The notes below the pieces were generated by a model. That model had not been told where the DNA came from, made no database searches, and saw nothing but the letters and a program-made list of their open reading frames with translations. From NCBI GenBank assembly GCA_027625915.1, contig JANTQA010000036.1:9383001-9447000 (forward strand): a DNA stretch of 64,000 nt. Reading direction: 5' to 3'. Below, piece by piece: positions 47,147-60,500 of the stretch (position 1 is the stretch's first letter; every line of letters begins with the position of its first letter). The DNA is from Anaeramoeba flamelloides (taxonomy: Eukaryota > Metamonada > Anaeramoebidae). Made by a program: the position numbers and the translations under genes.

Positions 47147-48929
47147 ACATTACAAGAATTTTTTATGAATATCTTCAAGAATAGTGTTTTAAAACAAATT
47201 AATATTTCTATTTGAAATTTTTTTATAATAATAATTTGTTATATTGAATACGAAACTTCAATAATATGAAAATATTAATAGTTTTTAAAAATTCATTTTG
47301 AAATAACTTGAATTTAACCTATTTTGAAATTGTGATAAAAATAATTATTCACATTTTTAAACAATGATAAAGTTATAATTCTTTTACAAGAAATTAAGAA
47401 AATATTAAAGTCTGTTATTGGTAATATTATGAACTTTCAAAATTTTCGATATATCAAGTGTCAAAAAATCCTGATCTAGCCAGAAAAAACTTAGAAAAGA
47501 AAAAATGTTCTTAGTCTATTCAAATTGGGTTTGACCTTTTTTGATTAAACCAAAACTATAGAAAAAAATTTTTGTTTCCTAGAATATAAAAAGGATTTAC
47601 TCTGTTTATGACTATTCCCAACTCTTACCACATCGTAATTCGTAAATAATGTATAAGATAGTTTTATCAATTATTTACTTTACAAATCTTTTTAAAATTA
47701 TCCTAAGAAAATGTTTTTTTTGTTTTAATAAAAAATTTGATTTTTTCAAATTGAAATCTTTTTGAAGATATTTGTTAATTAGATAAATTTATCCACAAGA
47801 TTTAAAATCAATTTTTATATATCAAAAATAGTTTAAATTATTGAAACATTTCTGGTAAATAATTCCAAACAATTTATTAATAAAAATCTTTTAAAAATCG
47901 AAAATTATTTTTTTTTTCCTTATTTAAAAACAAGAAAATCAGAAAATGACTTTTTAAAAACTTTAAAGAATAAAATAATTTTACTTAATTGGTCGAAATT
48001 TCATTGTGGAACTTTTGCTAAGCTTCTATCAAAATTTCAATTATTTAATCACCTATTTCACAATTAATTTGATTGACTGATATTTAAATTACAATATTAA
48101 TAATTAATAATAAAAAAAAAAATGGATATTTTTCTTTCTAAATCATAACAATAGACCCAAAAACTAAAAATAAGTGTTTCACCATTATTAAATAATTAAC
48201 TTAATTGTTAATAACAATAATAGGTTAACTTTTTTGTTTTAAATTAAATATATGAAAATTTGATGGTTAAAAAATAAGACTCAAATTAATAAATTGTTTG
48301 TATGATTCTAATTCATCCATTTTATAAACCAAAAAATAATATCCAGAAAAAAAATATTTTCAGATCTTAACACCATTGCATCTTTTTTTTCAAAAAACTA
48401 TTTATTTAATGCTTTTAATTCAATTTTTAAATATTTTGTTTTTAACTCACTTTCAATGGTTATTTTTATTTGTTCGAAGGTAAAAAACTTTGTTAATTAG
48501 TTAATTATCCAAATCATTTCATTGTAACAAAGTGTTATTGATTGCATGATAATCAAATTAATCTAAATTAAATCGTACTAATTTTATTTTTTTCTCTTTT
48601 AGAATATACCATTAACTTGAAAATAGGAAACCATATTTTTTTCGAAGGTGCTCATTAAAAGTTTATATTTTTTGGCAATACCTTGCTTTTTTTGTTTTTA
48701 ATCAAAAATCTATTCTTTTTCCAAATCCGAAGAACATTTAATACTTTAAATTGTTTTTATATATAAAATTCTTACCAAAAAATAATTTTTATTCTTCATT
48801 ATCATCAAATACATTTTATCAAATGTCTTATTAAACACATTTTCAAACTTTATTGGATTATTATATGAAAAAAGTAATCACTTACAATTAGTTTTGTTCA
48901 CTTTGTTGAATTTTAAGTTGGAATTTTCA
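47147..48929. other. Intergenic, nothing recognised
   Basis: Very AT-rich, no coding signal or RNA gene. Confidence 0.45.
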
Positions 48930-49455
48930 ATTTAATTTTTTATTTAGCATCAATTTTTTTATCAAAATTTACAAAATAAACCCCAATTAAAAATTTTTAA
49001 CACACCAAAATTCAATTTGTGAAGAAAAAAACTTATTTAATCAATTCAAGAAGATTTACCAAATTAGAACCATCCACTAATTGAAATGTTAACACTTCTT
49101 CATAAATTACAATACTCACAAAACAAAAAATAAATAATTATCAATATAAATAAATCAAGGGTGTGTCAAAAATTTTGGAGAGAGCAAAACAAAAAAATAC
49201 ACAAGTAAATTTGTTTAAATTCTATTAGGAATTATTGATCGATAAAAAGGTTAGATACTACCAACTAATTTTATTTGAGTTCTTCTTTTTTGAACAACTT
49301 AACTTTAACCATAATATCAATTGTTCGAACTATTTTTGATCCAACGAAATAAATTACGTAATTCAAACAATGAAATGAAAACAAAAACTAAAAGATGAAA
49401 AAATGATTTTCATATTTTACAAAAATCAAAATTATCTCCAATTTCAATGAAATTG
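48930..49455 (-). repeat. Dispersed repeat R3, copy 2 (inverted)
   Basis: The reverse complement matches 37670-38170 in the kinase intron. It has no coding capacity. Confidence 0.7.
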
Positions 49456-49844
49456 TATTATTGTGATTGTTTGGAACGTTTTAACTGTGTGGAAAATTTT
49501 GAATTTTAGTTTATATAAGTTTCAATAAGAAAGTTTGAATATACAATAAAAAAATAATAATTACTAATACTTGATACATTATTAAAACTTAATTCAAAAA
49601 TAATTTAGATTATTAAATTGTCTTCTGTTTTTCCAAAGTAAAAATTTTAATTTTTGTATAAAATACTTCTTTAATCTATAATATCTACAATATTTTATCT
49701 TTTTTTATTATTATTATTATTATTTAACCGAGGAGCTTTGAATTTTTCTTTTTTATAATTAACTTTTACAGTATTGGAAAGATGAGAGAACAATCATAAC
49801 TTTTCGAGAATCTATTTAAATTAAAAAAAAAGGACTATTAAACT

Positions 49845-49915
49845 TTTATAGAATTTAAAAGATTTGAGTAAAATCTTTGATTTCCCCCCATTCATTTACC
49901 CTCTGGAAAAGATAG
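49845..49915. repeat. Hairpin module of family F (isolated copy)
   Basis: AGAATTTAAAAGATTTGAGT followed by AAAATCTTTGATTTCCCC and ATTCATTTACCCTCTGGAAAA. This is the same hairpin module as at 15456, 27745, 42325 and 50325. Confidence 0.55.
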
Positions 49916-50290
49916 GTGTTCAATGGCACTTCCCGAATTCCTAAATTGTTATTTAGAAATTTTGAACACGACTAGAAAATAAATTTATTACCCACTAAGG
50001 CTAATAAATGTTGAATCTCTTTTTCTAATTATTTCCAAATTATTAATAATATAATTTTTTAATATATTAGAAATAGTAATTTTTTTAATTCAGATATTCA
50101 GATTTTACAATTATTTTCATAGGCTGGACAATTCCAGAGAAAATTATCCAAATCTTCAATGATATCTAATTTTTTTGACTTTTTGGATAATTTACAGAAT
50201 TTTGATTTTACCTTGTTCATAACATAAGAATCTCTATTTAAATAATTTGTAAAATAGTGAGTTTTAAAATTGAAGTCGAATCCATCCATT
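49916..50290 (-). mobile_element. LINE C-terminal tail, copy 2
   Basis: The minus strand reads FDFNFKTHYFTNYLNRDSYV... and then LDNFLWNCPAYENN. This fits the end of a LINE protein: a basic linker, then a C-P-x-Y segment. Its 3' flank down to about 49916 matches the flank of the copy at 41799-42060. The fragment is isolated, with no RT upstream of it on this strand. Confidence 0.6.
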
Positions 50291-50324
50291 TTAACTATCT
50301 TTTGTGGTTAGATATTCCAGAACT

Positions 50325-50400
50325 AAAAAGATTTGAGTAAAATTTTCGATTTTTCTCTATTCTTTTGAATTCTTGGAAAACCACCATTAACTTTTTTTTA
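50325..50400. repeat. Hairpin module of family F (isolated copy)
   Basis: CCAGAACTAAAAAGATTTGA and CTTTTGAATTCTTGGAAAA form the arms of a roughly 70-bp hairpin, matching the other family F hairpins. Confidence 0.6.
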
Positions 50401-50571
50401 ATTTGAGAAATAAATAGAAAAATTCATTTTTTATACTTTTTACCTTTTCCAAATTTCTCTTTTTAAGTTGTTTGGGTTCCTCCTCTTTTTGTTTTTTTAG
50501 GTGCTTGGAGAGGTTCAAGGAATAAAAAATCATTATAAGAATTGGTGTACTTGGTCATGACTAACCTAACC

Positions 50572-50795
50572 AAACTTGTTAATGATCAGATCTAAAATGA
50601 ATTGAGCTGGGCTTATGCAACTGTGGAGAACTGAATCCAACGAATGCGATCTGAAGCCAACCAAAGTGAACCGAATTGGACTTTCCGTACAATCTGTCGA
50701 GTCGTTACCTGGACTGGGTTTTTGCTGTCGAGTCGGTATCTTGTACTGGGATTTTGCGAAAACAAGATTGGGAAACTTGCAAAAAAAAAAGAAAA
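50572..50795. other. GC-richer island ending in a poly-A-like tract
   Basis: About 200 bp of near-balanced composition stand out sharply from the AT-rich surroundings. Within it, 50694-50724 and 50725-50756 are imperfect tandem copies (CTGTCGAGTCG...ACTGGG...TTTTG). The island ends in a run of A with single G interruptions (50780-50803). Short frames on both strands have no recognisable motif. It looks like a retroposed or foreign insert, but no target duplication was found. Confidence 0.55.
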
Positions 50796-50929
50796 AAAAA
50801 AAAAGCAACTCAATTTTGTAAAACCAAATCTTATTCTTAAAACCTTAGCACTTTATAGAATCAAACCATCTATAAAGTTTCTAAAAAACTTAATAAAGTA
50901 ACCTATTTCATTTGATCTATAGTTGTTCA

Positions 50930-51170
50930 AATATTTAGAACTCTTTATTAAAACAAATTGAAAATATTGATCATTTTTTATGGGTCTATCCTTCCTATGA
51001 AAAAGATAGATTAATATTTCAAAACAAATAAAAAAAAAAAAATCTTAATGAATTAAGTTAAAACAAACAGTTTGAAACTATTTTCATTAAATAATAATCG
51101 TGAAATCTATGATTTTACGCTTAAATTTCTTTTTGGGAATTTAAGTAAAAGGGTATCCAGAGTGTAATTT
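50930..51170 (+). mobile_element. LINE C-terminal tail, copy 3
   Basis: The plus strand reads ENIDHFLWVYPSYEKDRLIF, matching the FLWNCP.YE segment of the other LINE tails. Further coding-like sequence follows at 51100-51165 (LKFLFGNLSKRVSRV). The fragment is broken and has no upstream RT on this strand. Confidence 0.55.
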
Positions 51171-52080
51171 ACACTTCTTCAACAATAAAAAAATAAATAG
51201 AAAATTTCTTCAATTTTCTTTTCATATCAAAAAATAAAAAAATATAGGGATTTAACGACACGACTGTTAATTATTATTTTTTTGAAAAGAGATTATTTAT
51301 AAATATTTTTTTACATTCCAACTGGGACTGTTTTACAGTTGCTTAATTCGGAATTTAAAATTTTTATTTCTAATTCTTTTAAGTGGTTTGAGAGTCACTT
51401 AATATTTTCTAATTTCTGTTCTCTGTATATAAGATTTTTATCTATTTCATTACAAGCCAAAAAAATTAATTTTTGAATTAGTTTAAATCTTCTTTTATAT
51501 ATAAACTACTTTCGAAAAATAAGGGCCCAGTTTTTCAAATGATACTCAGGAAAACTAATTATATAAGGAACCCTGTAAATAATCATCAATAAACTAGAAG
51601 TTGATGGATAATCATCAGAAGATTAAATACTAACAAGGTGTCTTCTTTAAAAATTTTTATACGTTGTAAAAAATCTATTTCATTTTTTGTACAAAAATTT
51701 GGCAAAAAAAATCCTACAAAATTTTACAACATCTGGATATTATCGAATTTTTTTTATTTGTAAGAGTAATTTGATTGAGAATTAAATTGAAATTGTTGAT
51801 CATGTAAAAATATTAAATGTAAATCAGTGAAGAAAAATTGACATCTGAAACTATTTGATTGAAGAAACTAACAAACAAAAAAAAATAAAATTGTCATCTG
51901 ATTGTTTGAAAATTTTTTTTATTTTCTTCCAATTTTTCAGTCAAAAGTTTGGTTAGTAAATTATAGAGTAGAAAATTTTATTTAAATTACATCATTAATC
52001 AACTGCCTAACATCATATTGAAATTCAATGATTCTAGAACGAGATCTCGAAATTTGGGCCCCTATTTTTTGAATTTAGTT
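51171..52080. other. Intergenic, nothing recognised
   Basis: AT-rich with no coding signal. Confidence 0.4.
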
Positions 52081-53165
52081 TAGTTATATTAACTGAGTCT
52101 TTTTTTACTTCATTTTTATATATAAGTAGAGGAGTGTGGTGTATTTATTAATATAAATTTTATAATTGTTTTATTTATCCACACATCTATTAAATTGAAA
52201 TATATTTTTTGTCAAATCAAATATTTCAAATCCATTTAGCAATTGACTATGTAAAATCACTTGAAAATTGAATTTTTAATCCATTGGTAAATTACTTCGA
52301 TTTTAAAATATCGATTAATTTTTTAAAATTAACTTTAACTTTTTCAAGATTAAACCTTAGATGAGTTTGTTTGTCTAGCCAAGTTATTAAATATAAAATT
52401 TCTTTTGTATTTGTAGTTTTTAAAGTTTTATCTATATTTGGATTTATTCCAAAATCTCGAATAATTCTAAGGGATTTCCAAAAAAGTGGGGAATTTTTTT
52501 TTACATTTCATAAAAAATAATCTTTTTTAGTAATGGTAATCATTAATCAACTATACCAAATTAAGTTTAATATTTATACCAATTGAATCAACCACTTATG
52601 TATTTAATTCAAAGCATGTTAGTTGAAATATTCCCAAAAAATGAAAAAAAAATCTGGCACTTTTTTTGGCTAAAGCAATGTACGACCAATTTCAATAAAA
52701 ACCAGAAAATATGGAAAGGGAACAAATGATTTTTTAAACACGAAAACGCAGTTATATGTTTTTGATTATATTTTAAATTTTTTTGAGATTATACAAGTTA
52801 TGAAAATATTTTTTTCGATCAAAAAGAAAATACTAAACACCAATTTTCACCATAAAAAAATATCCGATAAAATCGAGATCATAAATTTTAATATATTTTA
52901 TTTCTGCAATACAATACTAAGAAACAAATTTAATTATTATCAAGAATATATAAATGGTGATTAATGATTTTATATATTTAAATCCTTTTTTAAAGAATGG
53001 GTTACATAAATATATTTTAAAATAAATTTGTCCCACATTCTTGGAAATAGCTTATATATTTTTTCAACTTGATAATTAATTTCTATTAGAGATCATTTTA
53101 TGATTAGTATCAAATCACCAGCAAACATTTGAACAAAGAATTATATATTTTTTTATATAATGATG
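52080..53165 (-). mobile_element. LINE-like fragment: RT active-site motif and downstream region
   Basis: On the minus strand, QMFAGDLILII near 53145-53110 resembles VDDLILIMK of the copy at 40920-41330. Farther downstream (52500-52330), LRIIRDFGINPNIDKTLK and FNLEKVKVNFKKL match the left-edge fragment at 1-345. This links the RT motif and the post-RT region in one family. The copy is heavily decayed, with multiple interruptions. Confidence 0.5.
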
Positions 53166-54526
53166 TATTTTTAATTTAATTGTGTTTTTTCTTCTTGATA
53201 TTTGGTAAAAAAATAAATGTACATATATATACTGAATGGTTTAATTTTAAATTTAATTTTTTTTCATTGATTCAAATCTTCTTAATCTTCCCAAAAGAAA
53301 AATTAATACTAATTATTTTTGGAGAAATAAACCAGTATTTTTCATAAAGAAATTCATTATATTAAATTAGAGAAAGGGGTATTTTACCACTATTAATACT
53401 CTTAAAAGATAATTTTCATTTCATCCGAAATTCCAATCCAAAATTTTCATGTTTACAATAATTTCAACGTTTATCATTGAATTAACACCTTGTTTCATTC
53501 ATTTAGAATTACTTAAAACTTCAAACCAACTAAATTTATACCCATACGAAATAAAAATCAAAAAGTTATCAAATTTTGATATATATATATATATTATTTA
53601 TTTTTTCAAAAGGCAATAAAAATATTTTAAATTTTTTTTAACCATGAGAATAAATATCTTTTAATTTCTTTATTTTTTTTTAAAATTATGTAAATTTTTG
53701 TTTTACAAAAGAAGGTATAGTTATTAACAGAATCAGACAAAAAATAAAATTATTTATAAATAATTATTTTTTTCTCTTTTCTAACTTCTTCAAACATTTT
53801 AAGCTATATTTTTTCCTGATAATTATGCTTTTTCACATTTAAGGTTCAGAATTCAAACTAATTGATTGTCGAGTTTTTATTTAATTCTGTCTAAAAAAAA
53901 TCAATTAAATTACTAATATAATTTCTCTTTTCTTAGAAAACAAGAAGAGATCAAAAAAAAGTAATTTTGATATTTCATATTTGCTATTTTATTTTTGACT
54001 ACACCAAAACTGATTCTTTGAATTTAACTCATCTTTTTTTTTTTTCCACCAAGTGCCATTTTGAAAAATGAAATAACAATTTATTATCTTTTGCTTTAAA
54101 TGGTAAACACCAAATCGAAAATCAATTGAAAAAATTTAGTGCTATACTTTTTTATGAGATCTAATTTATGAATTTAATATTGAAAAAACAGTTTTCAAAA
54201 TGGAAAAATAATTAATATTAAATTTATCTGTCAAAAATAAAAATCAAGATAGCTCGTTTAATTATATTTCCCATAAGTTGATTGTCTGAATTATTATTTG
54301 TTTTACCTGGTGACACTTGAACTTTTCTTTTCAAAATAATCCGCAAATAGGACAAAATAAAACATTTTCAAAATTTTTTCAAAAAGATTGTAATGATTCT
54401 AAATATGCAAGTGATTAATTCCAAAAAACAACAACAATATTATTCGCAAGAAAAATAACAAAAAAAAAAAAAAAAAAATGCAAAAATATAATTCAATAAA
54501 CAATAAACATCTTATCAAAACTTTAT
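53166..54526. other. Intergenic, downstream of the LRR-pseudokinase gene
   Basis: AT-rich. A TA microsatellite lies near 53580-53596 and poly-A at 54461-54478. No gene is seen. Confidence 0.45.
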
Positions 54527-57500
54527 TTAATTTTTCTTTTTTTTCTTCTTTTTCTTCTTTTTTTTTGAACTTTTCTTTTTCTTTTTCTTTTTGTTCCTGA
54601 CTTGTGTGATTAATTTTTTTGTCAAACTAACCATTTCAATAAATTTTCTTTGCAAATCTTGTTGTTCTTTGACTATCAATTCGATTCTTTGATTCAAAAA
54701 AGTGATTTGCATTTTGTGAGAAGTTTGCAAGCCGGTGATAAAGGGGTGCATCATGAGATTATGTAAAGAGCCTCTTTTTTGAGGGTTTTTGCATAGGATC
54801 TTTGCAAAGAAGGAATGAGCGAGTTCGTCTGTCCCATCGAGGTTTGGGACCATTGACTTATCTGAGGCTATGTCCTCCAAAATGCGATCTTGCGGAGTGT
54901 TTTCAAACAGGGGCCTTCCAAGGAACAGCTCTAGAGTGATCATTCCCAGTGCCCAAACGTCTATGGCTTCTGACAAGACCGGAACTCTGTAATATCTCGG
55001 GTATAAAATGTGTCTGGCGACCTCTGGGGGGCAATATTTTTTGTCATAAAAGAGGATCGGCTCGCCAACTTTATCGCAAGAGCCAAAGCCGATCAGTTTC
55101 CATTTTGAAGTGTTCCCCTCTGTGGTGAATTCCATCACCTTTGCGGGTGTTAAATTGCCGTGCACATAGCCGTTATTATGGATCCAATGCACCGCGTGGA
55201 ATAATGTTCTCACGATATATCGCACCTCAAAGGGCTCCAACGAAGAAAACTTGTTTGCGTTGATCACCTCCTGCAGCGTGACGTCGCCCTTTTCCATCAC
55301 TACGTAATTGGTTTCCCCATCGTTATATGTGTACTCGTGGATCAATTCAACAACGTACCTTGATCTAAAATGCGTTAGGCACTGCACTTCGCGCTTATGT
55401 GTTTCGTAATTGGATTGCCTAATCTTCACTGCAACCTGTGTGTTGGTGCCTTCCAGAAAGGTGATCACCAATTGCGTGCTTTTGCCAGCAATTCTTTCTT
55501 GGATTTGCGGCTTTGGCTTGAGGGTTTCTAAAAAATCTAAAAATTCCATCGTTTCAGAACCATAAATACCCATAGACATCAATAACTGCGAATTTAATTT
55601 TAATAGATGCCTTCCCAATATTTTATGTTTTAAAAATTTCTTTGCGATCGATCCAAATCGGTTTTTATTCAAAAACATTACAACCTCTTTTTCGTTCCAA
55701 TTTTCCAAAGTCAAATATGTTTGGTGATCATGAATACTATTAAGAAGGGAGTTTTCTCTGGAATTAATTTCATTTTCATTTTCATTTTCGTTTTCGTGCA
55801 CATGCACACGCCCATGTTCGTTATCATTTCCATGCTCATGCTCATGCTCATGTTCATTTAAATCATTGTCTATTTCTATTTCGATATCATTTCCAAATTT
55901 CTCTAAATTCTCTGCTTCATTATTCTCATATTGGAATTTAATTTTATTGTCTCTTTTCCTTTCTTTGCCCCGTTCGTTTCTTTTAATAATATCTCGACTT
56001 GAATAATAAGATGGGGATTCTTCCGAGTATTTGAAATTGTTTTGTTCGTTTCTTTGGAAATTTCTTTGTAACAGATCATGATCAGAATAACTAAACTTCA
56101 TTTGTTTAGTTTCATTGATCGCAAATATTCCAGATTTTCTTAAACTCTGTGATTGGAAATTTTTACTTTTCCGATTAATATTAAACTCTGAAATATTTGA
56201 TTGTGTTAAAGATTTGGAAAATAATATAGCATTTAAATTTTCATTATTGTTCTTCAGATTTTTTTCTTGTATTTTTTGTTTCTTTATTTTAATATTTTGA
56301 TTATTTTTATTAAAATAGTTTGGATTTAATTTTATATTTTTCAAATTTAAACTATTTGCATTATTATAATTGAAATTCTTTTGATTATTTTTTTTTAAAA
56401 ATTCCTTTTTCTGAATTTGAATATTAAAATTATCCATGGTCTTTGAATTATTTAAAACTTTTTTTTTTTTAATATTTTGATCATTATTTAAAATATTTAA
56501 ATAGTCTGTATTTGAAAATGTATTATTTTTATTAAAAATAATATTTTGTTCATAATTATCTATTTCATTATCAGATTTAATCTGTTTAATTGATTTATTA
56601 TTTGTTTTGATTTGTTTATTGCCCTTTAGACGATTTTTTTTATTCCTATTTTGTTTATTAAAATTATTGTTCTTATTTTTATAATTACCTTTATTTTCTT
56701 TTTTCTTTTGATTTAATAATTTTTTTGCTGATGATTTATTATAATCATCCAATTCCTTTTTTTTTATCTTTCGATTTCTGTTTTTGCTTTTGTTATAATT
56801 TTTATTTTTGTTAAAATTAATATTTTTATTTTCATTTATATTTTTCTTTGGGCTTGTATTTCTATCATCAGTCTCACTAATATCACTGGTGTCGCTTGTT
56901 TCATCATCACTGTCACTAGTTTCTTCGCTATCATCACTGCTACTGTCACTCGTGCCACTATCATCGCTAGTATCAGTGGTGCTTTTAGTATCACTGTCCG
57001 TAGTTGTGCCACTGGTACTATCACTCTCAGTATCACTATTGTTATCCAAAGTTTTTAATAATTTTTTTTGATTCCAATTGGCACCAAAATTTTCACCCAT
57101 CCCAAGTGGAGAATTAGACATATTATTGCTTTGGGTATTTTGACTATTTTCAGTGTTTTCATTTTTTCGAAAGAAAAATTTTAAATCTTCAGTTCGAGGT
57201 GAATTTAAATCATTTTCAAAGTTACTTTTTTCCCTTTCATTTGTAGGGCTAGATTGATCGTTTTGAGAAATCCTATTTACTGTTTTCCCAACTGTCCGCG
57301 TTCTTCTACTAACCAACTCCTCAAGTGGTATTATTCTAATTGGTGGCGAATTGCTTTCGTTATCTTTTTTATTTTTCATTCTTCCTAGCCCTTTCCCTTT
57401 CTCTTTCCCTTTATCCTTTACATTTCCATTATCGAGTAATTTTTGTATTTCAAATTCACTATTAGTTTTCTGGTTATCATTATTGTTGCTGTTATTATTT

Positions 57501-60500
57501 GAATTATTGTAATTTTTTAATAATTTCATATTATTTTTTTTATTTTTGTTATTAAAATAATATTCAGTGGGGTGGTCTGCTAAAAAGGAAAGAATATGTT
57601 TAATTCCCTTTGCCTGGATTTCAACGGGCGGGAAGGATAATTCATTATTGCCATCAATTGTCAATTTTTGCAAGTATTTCAAATTAGCCAAGGAGTAAGG
57701 TAGCACTGTAAGGTTATTATCATGCAAATATAAGGTTAATAATTTTTTTAAATTCCCAACCTCTGGGCATAATACTGCCAATCTATTATTATTTAAATGC
57801 AGATCCAATAGATTTATTAATTTATCGATTTCCGGTGGAATTGCTTTCAATTTATTATATGCGAGAGACAATAAAGTTATATTTTTAAACGTAACAATTT
57901 GCTTAGGTACCTTTGTTAAATAATTTTTTTCAAAAAATAAATATTTAATTTGATCAGTAAATTGATAAATTAATTTTGGGAATTTATTTAAATGCTGTCG
58001 ATAAAAATCAACTTTACCATTTTCAAATAGTGAAGAAAAAGAAGACTTAAATAAATTCCTTTCGTTTTCTTTTAATTTATATAATTCCTTTTCAAAAATT
58101 GTTTCGTTTTCATTCAGATATTCTCTTAAAAATTCAATTGTTGCCTTTGATCCCTTTTCAGTTATATTTGCCGGCGGAAACGTTAATTCAATATTATGTT
58201 CTAAATTTAATTGCGTCAAAGACGGTAAATGCGCTAATTCTGCAGGTGCCTTTTTTAAAATATTTTCCGAAAAATTTAATGTTTCTAAACTAGTCAAGCC
58301 TTTAAAAATAAACATATTAACTTCGTAGATCATATTATTGTGTAAAGACAATTCCTTTAAGTTTTGCAAATTGGCAAACTCCTTTGGCAATTCGGAAATC
58401 CAATTGTTATTTAAAGAAATTTTTTCTAATTTGACTAATTCGCCAATGCCTTCAGGAATAATTTTGATCGAATTATTAGATAAAATTAATGTTTTTAATT
58501 CCACTAAGAGACTTATCTTTTCAGAAACTTCCTGAATGGAATTATTATCCAAATTTAATTCAACCAAATTATTAATAGTAAATACATTTTCTGGTATTTT
58601 TTTTAAATTTTTATTTGTTACAATTATTTTATTTTCCTTTTCATTTTGTTTTTGTTTTTGTTTTCTTTTTCGATTTGATTTGCCGTTATTGTTATGAATG
58701 TTACTAATTTTGGTATTATTCTCTTTTTCTAGATCTTTTATTGGGGTCTGTGTTTGGAATAGTTGCTGTTTTGGAATTGTTAATTCTGATTCAACAAAAA
58801 ATTCAAAATTCTTATTTAATGTAGTTTTTGGGTTATTATTTAATTTGAATTCATTTTCATTTTCATTTTCTTGTTTATTTTTATTTTTCATTTCCATTTC
58901 TTTTTCATCTTCATAATCATAACCATAATCATAATCATTTTCATTTCCATTTTCATTTTCATATTGATTTTTTAATCGATTTTTATATCGATTTTTTAAT
59001 CCATTGTTATTTTTTTTTATATATATATTTTCATTTTCATCTTCATTTTCATTTCCATGCTTTAATTCATTTTGTTTATATTTGTTTTGAAAATCTGAAT
59101 TATCAATTTTTGATTGAAATTCTGGGCTTGACAACTTTAATTGATTTTCATAATTATTTATATTTTTTTGTGACTTTGTTTCATTGTTTAATACAGTTCT
59201 AGATTTTAAATTTGTTTTTAATTTATTTCTTTTCTTCTCTTTTTTTGGATTAAAATCTTCATCTGAATCAGAAGTAGAAGAAGAATCAGAAGAAGAATCG
59301 GTATTGATATTAGTGTCAGTATCTTCATCTAAATCAGAAGAGGACGAATCAGAAGAAGAAGAATCAGAAGAAGAAGAAGAATCAGAAGAAGGATTTAAAT
59401 CACTATTTGACTTTATTAATTTCTTACGATTAATTTCTTCCATTTTTTTAATTTTGTCAAAACTTGTTTCTTTTTTTTTCTTTTGTTTTTTAATTTTATT
59501 TTCTATTTCATTTTCATTTTCATTTTCATTTTCATTTTCTATTACACTTTCATTTAAATTTACATTTTCATTTACATTTAAATTTTCATTTACAGTTTCG
59601 TTCTCATTTTCTTGATCATTAATGAATTCCAAACCATTATTATTTTGGAAATCAAAAGAATTTTCTAAATTCGACTCATTAACTGGTATCGATTGCAATT
59701 CCAAATCTAAATTAATTTTTTGATTTAATTTTAAAAAATTCAATTGTTGCAAATCATTTTGATTAAGAATTTGATCTGAATTTTGTATATTTAGGAAATT
59801 GTTGTTATTGTTGCCGTTGTTGTTGTTATTGATTTGGTTGCTTTGTTTAAACAGATCATTTATATTTAATTGATTATTAAAGGTAAAGTTGTTTGGAAAA
59901 TTTAAATTCCGAGGTGAATTGAGATCAAAAGTCCCCATTTGCGGATTGCTTTGTTCGAAATTTTGTGGACCCTTTTGTTCAGAATTTTGTTGTAAATATT
60001 CCTTGATGGCCTTAATTCCTTTTTTAGCAATTTCAATTGGTGGGGTTTTTAATTGCTTATTACCCTGGACAGACAAAACAACAAGGTTCGGTAAAGAAGC
60101 CAATTCTTTAGGGAGGTCTACTAGCCTGTTATTGTCCAAAATCAAGGTTTGCAAGTTTGTTAATTGCGTCAAAGAGCTTGTAAGGTATCTGAGCTTGTTG
60201 TTAGATAACCGAAACTCTGTTAACTGGAGCAAATTGCCCAACTCACGAGGGATACGCGATAACGAATTGGATGACAAATCCAGACACTCCAACTGTGAGA
60301 GCTTGCCCAAGGTGCTTGGCAGGCGTACCAATTTATTCTCTTCGAGCCTTAACTCTTGAAGCTGTTGCAAGGCATCAATTCGAATTGGAACGCTCTGGAG
60401 CATATTGCCATGAAGATCAAGGACCCTTAAGGTTTTCATTCCTAAGATCTTCAATGGGAATTTGTCCAATTTGTTCTCGCCATAATACAGCTCCTCCAGT

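Noticed and set aside
59184-59615. 143-codon plus-strand frame within the LRR gene, and similar antisense frames in other genes
   Set aside because: Antisense shadows of Ser/Asp/Glu-rich and Lys/Asn-rich codons in well-supported genes.
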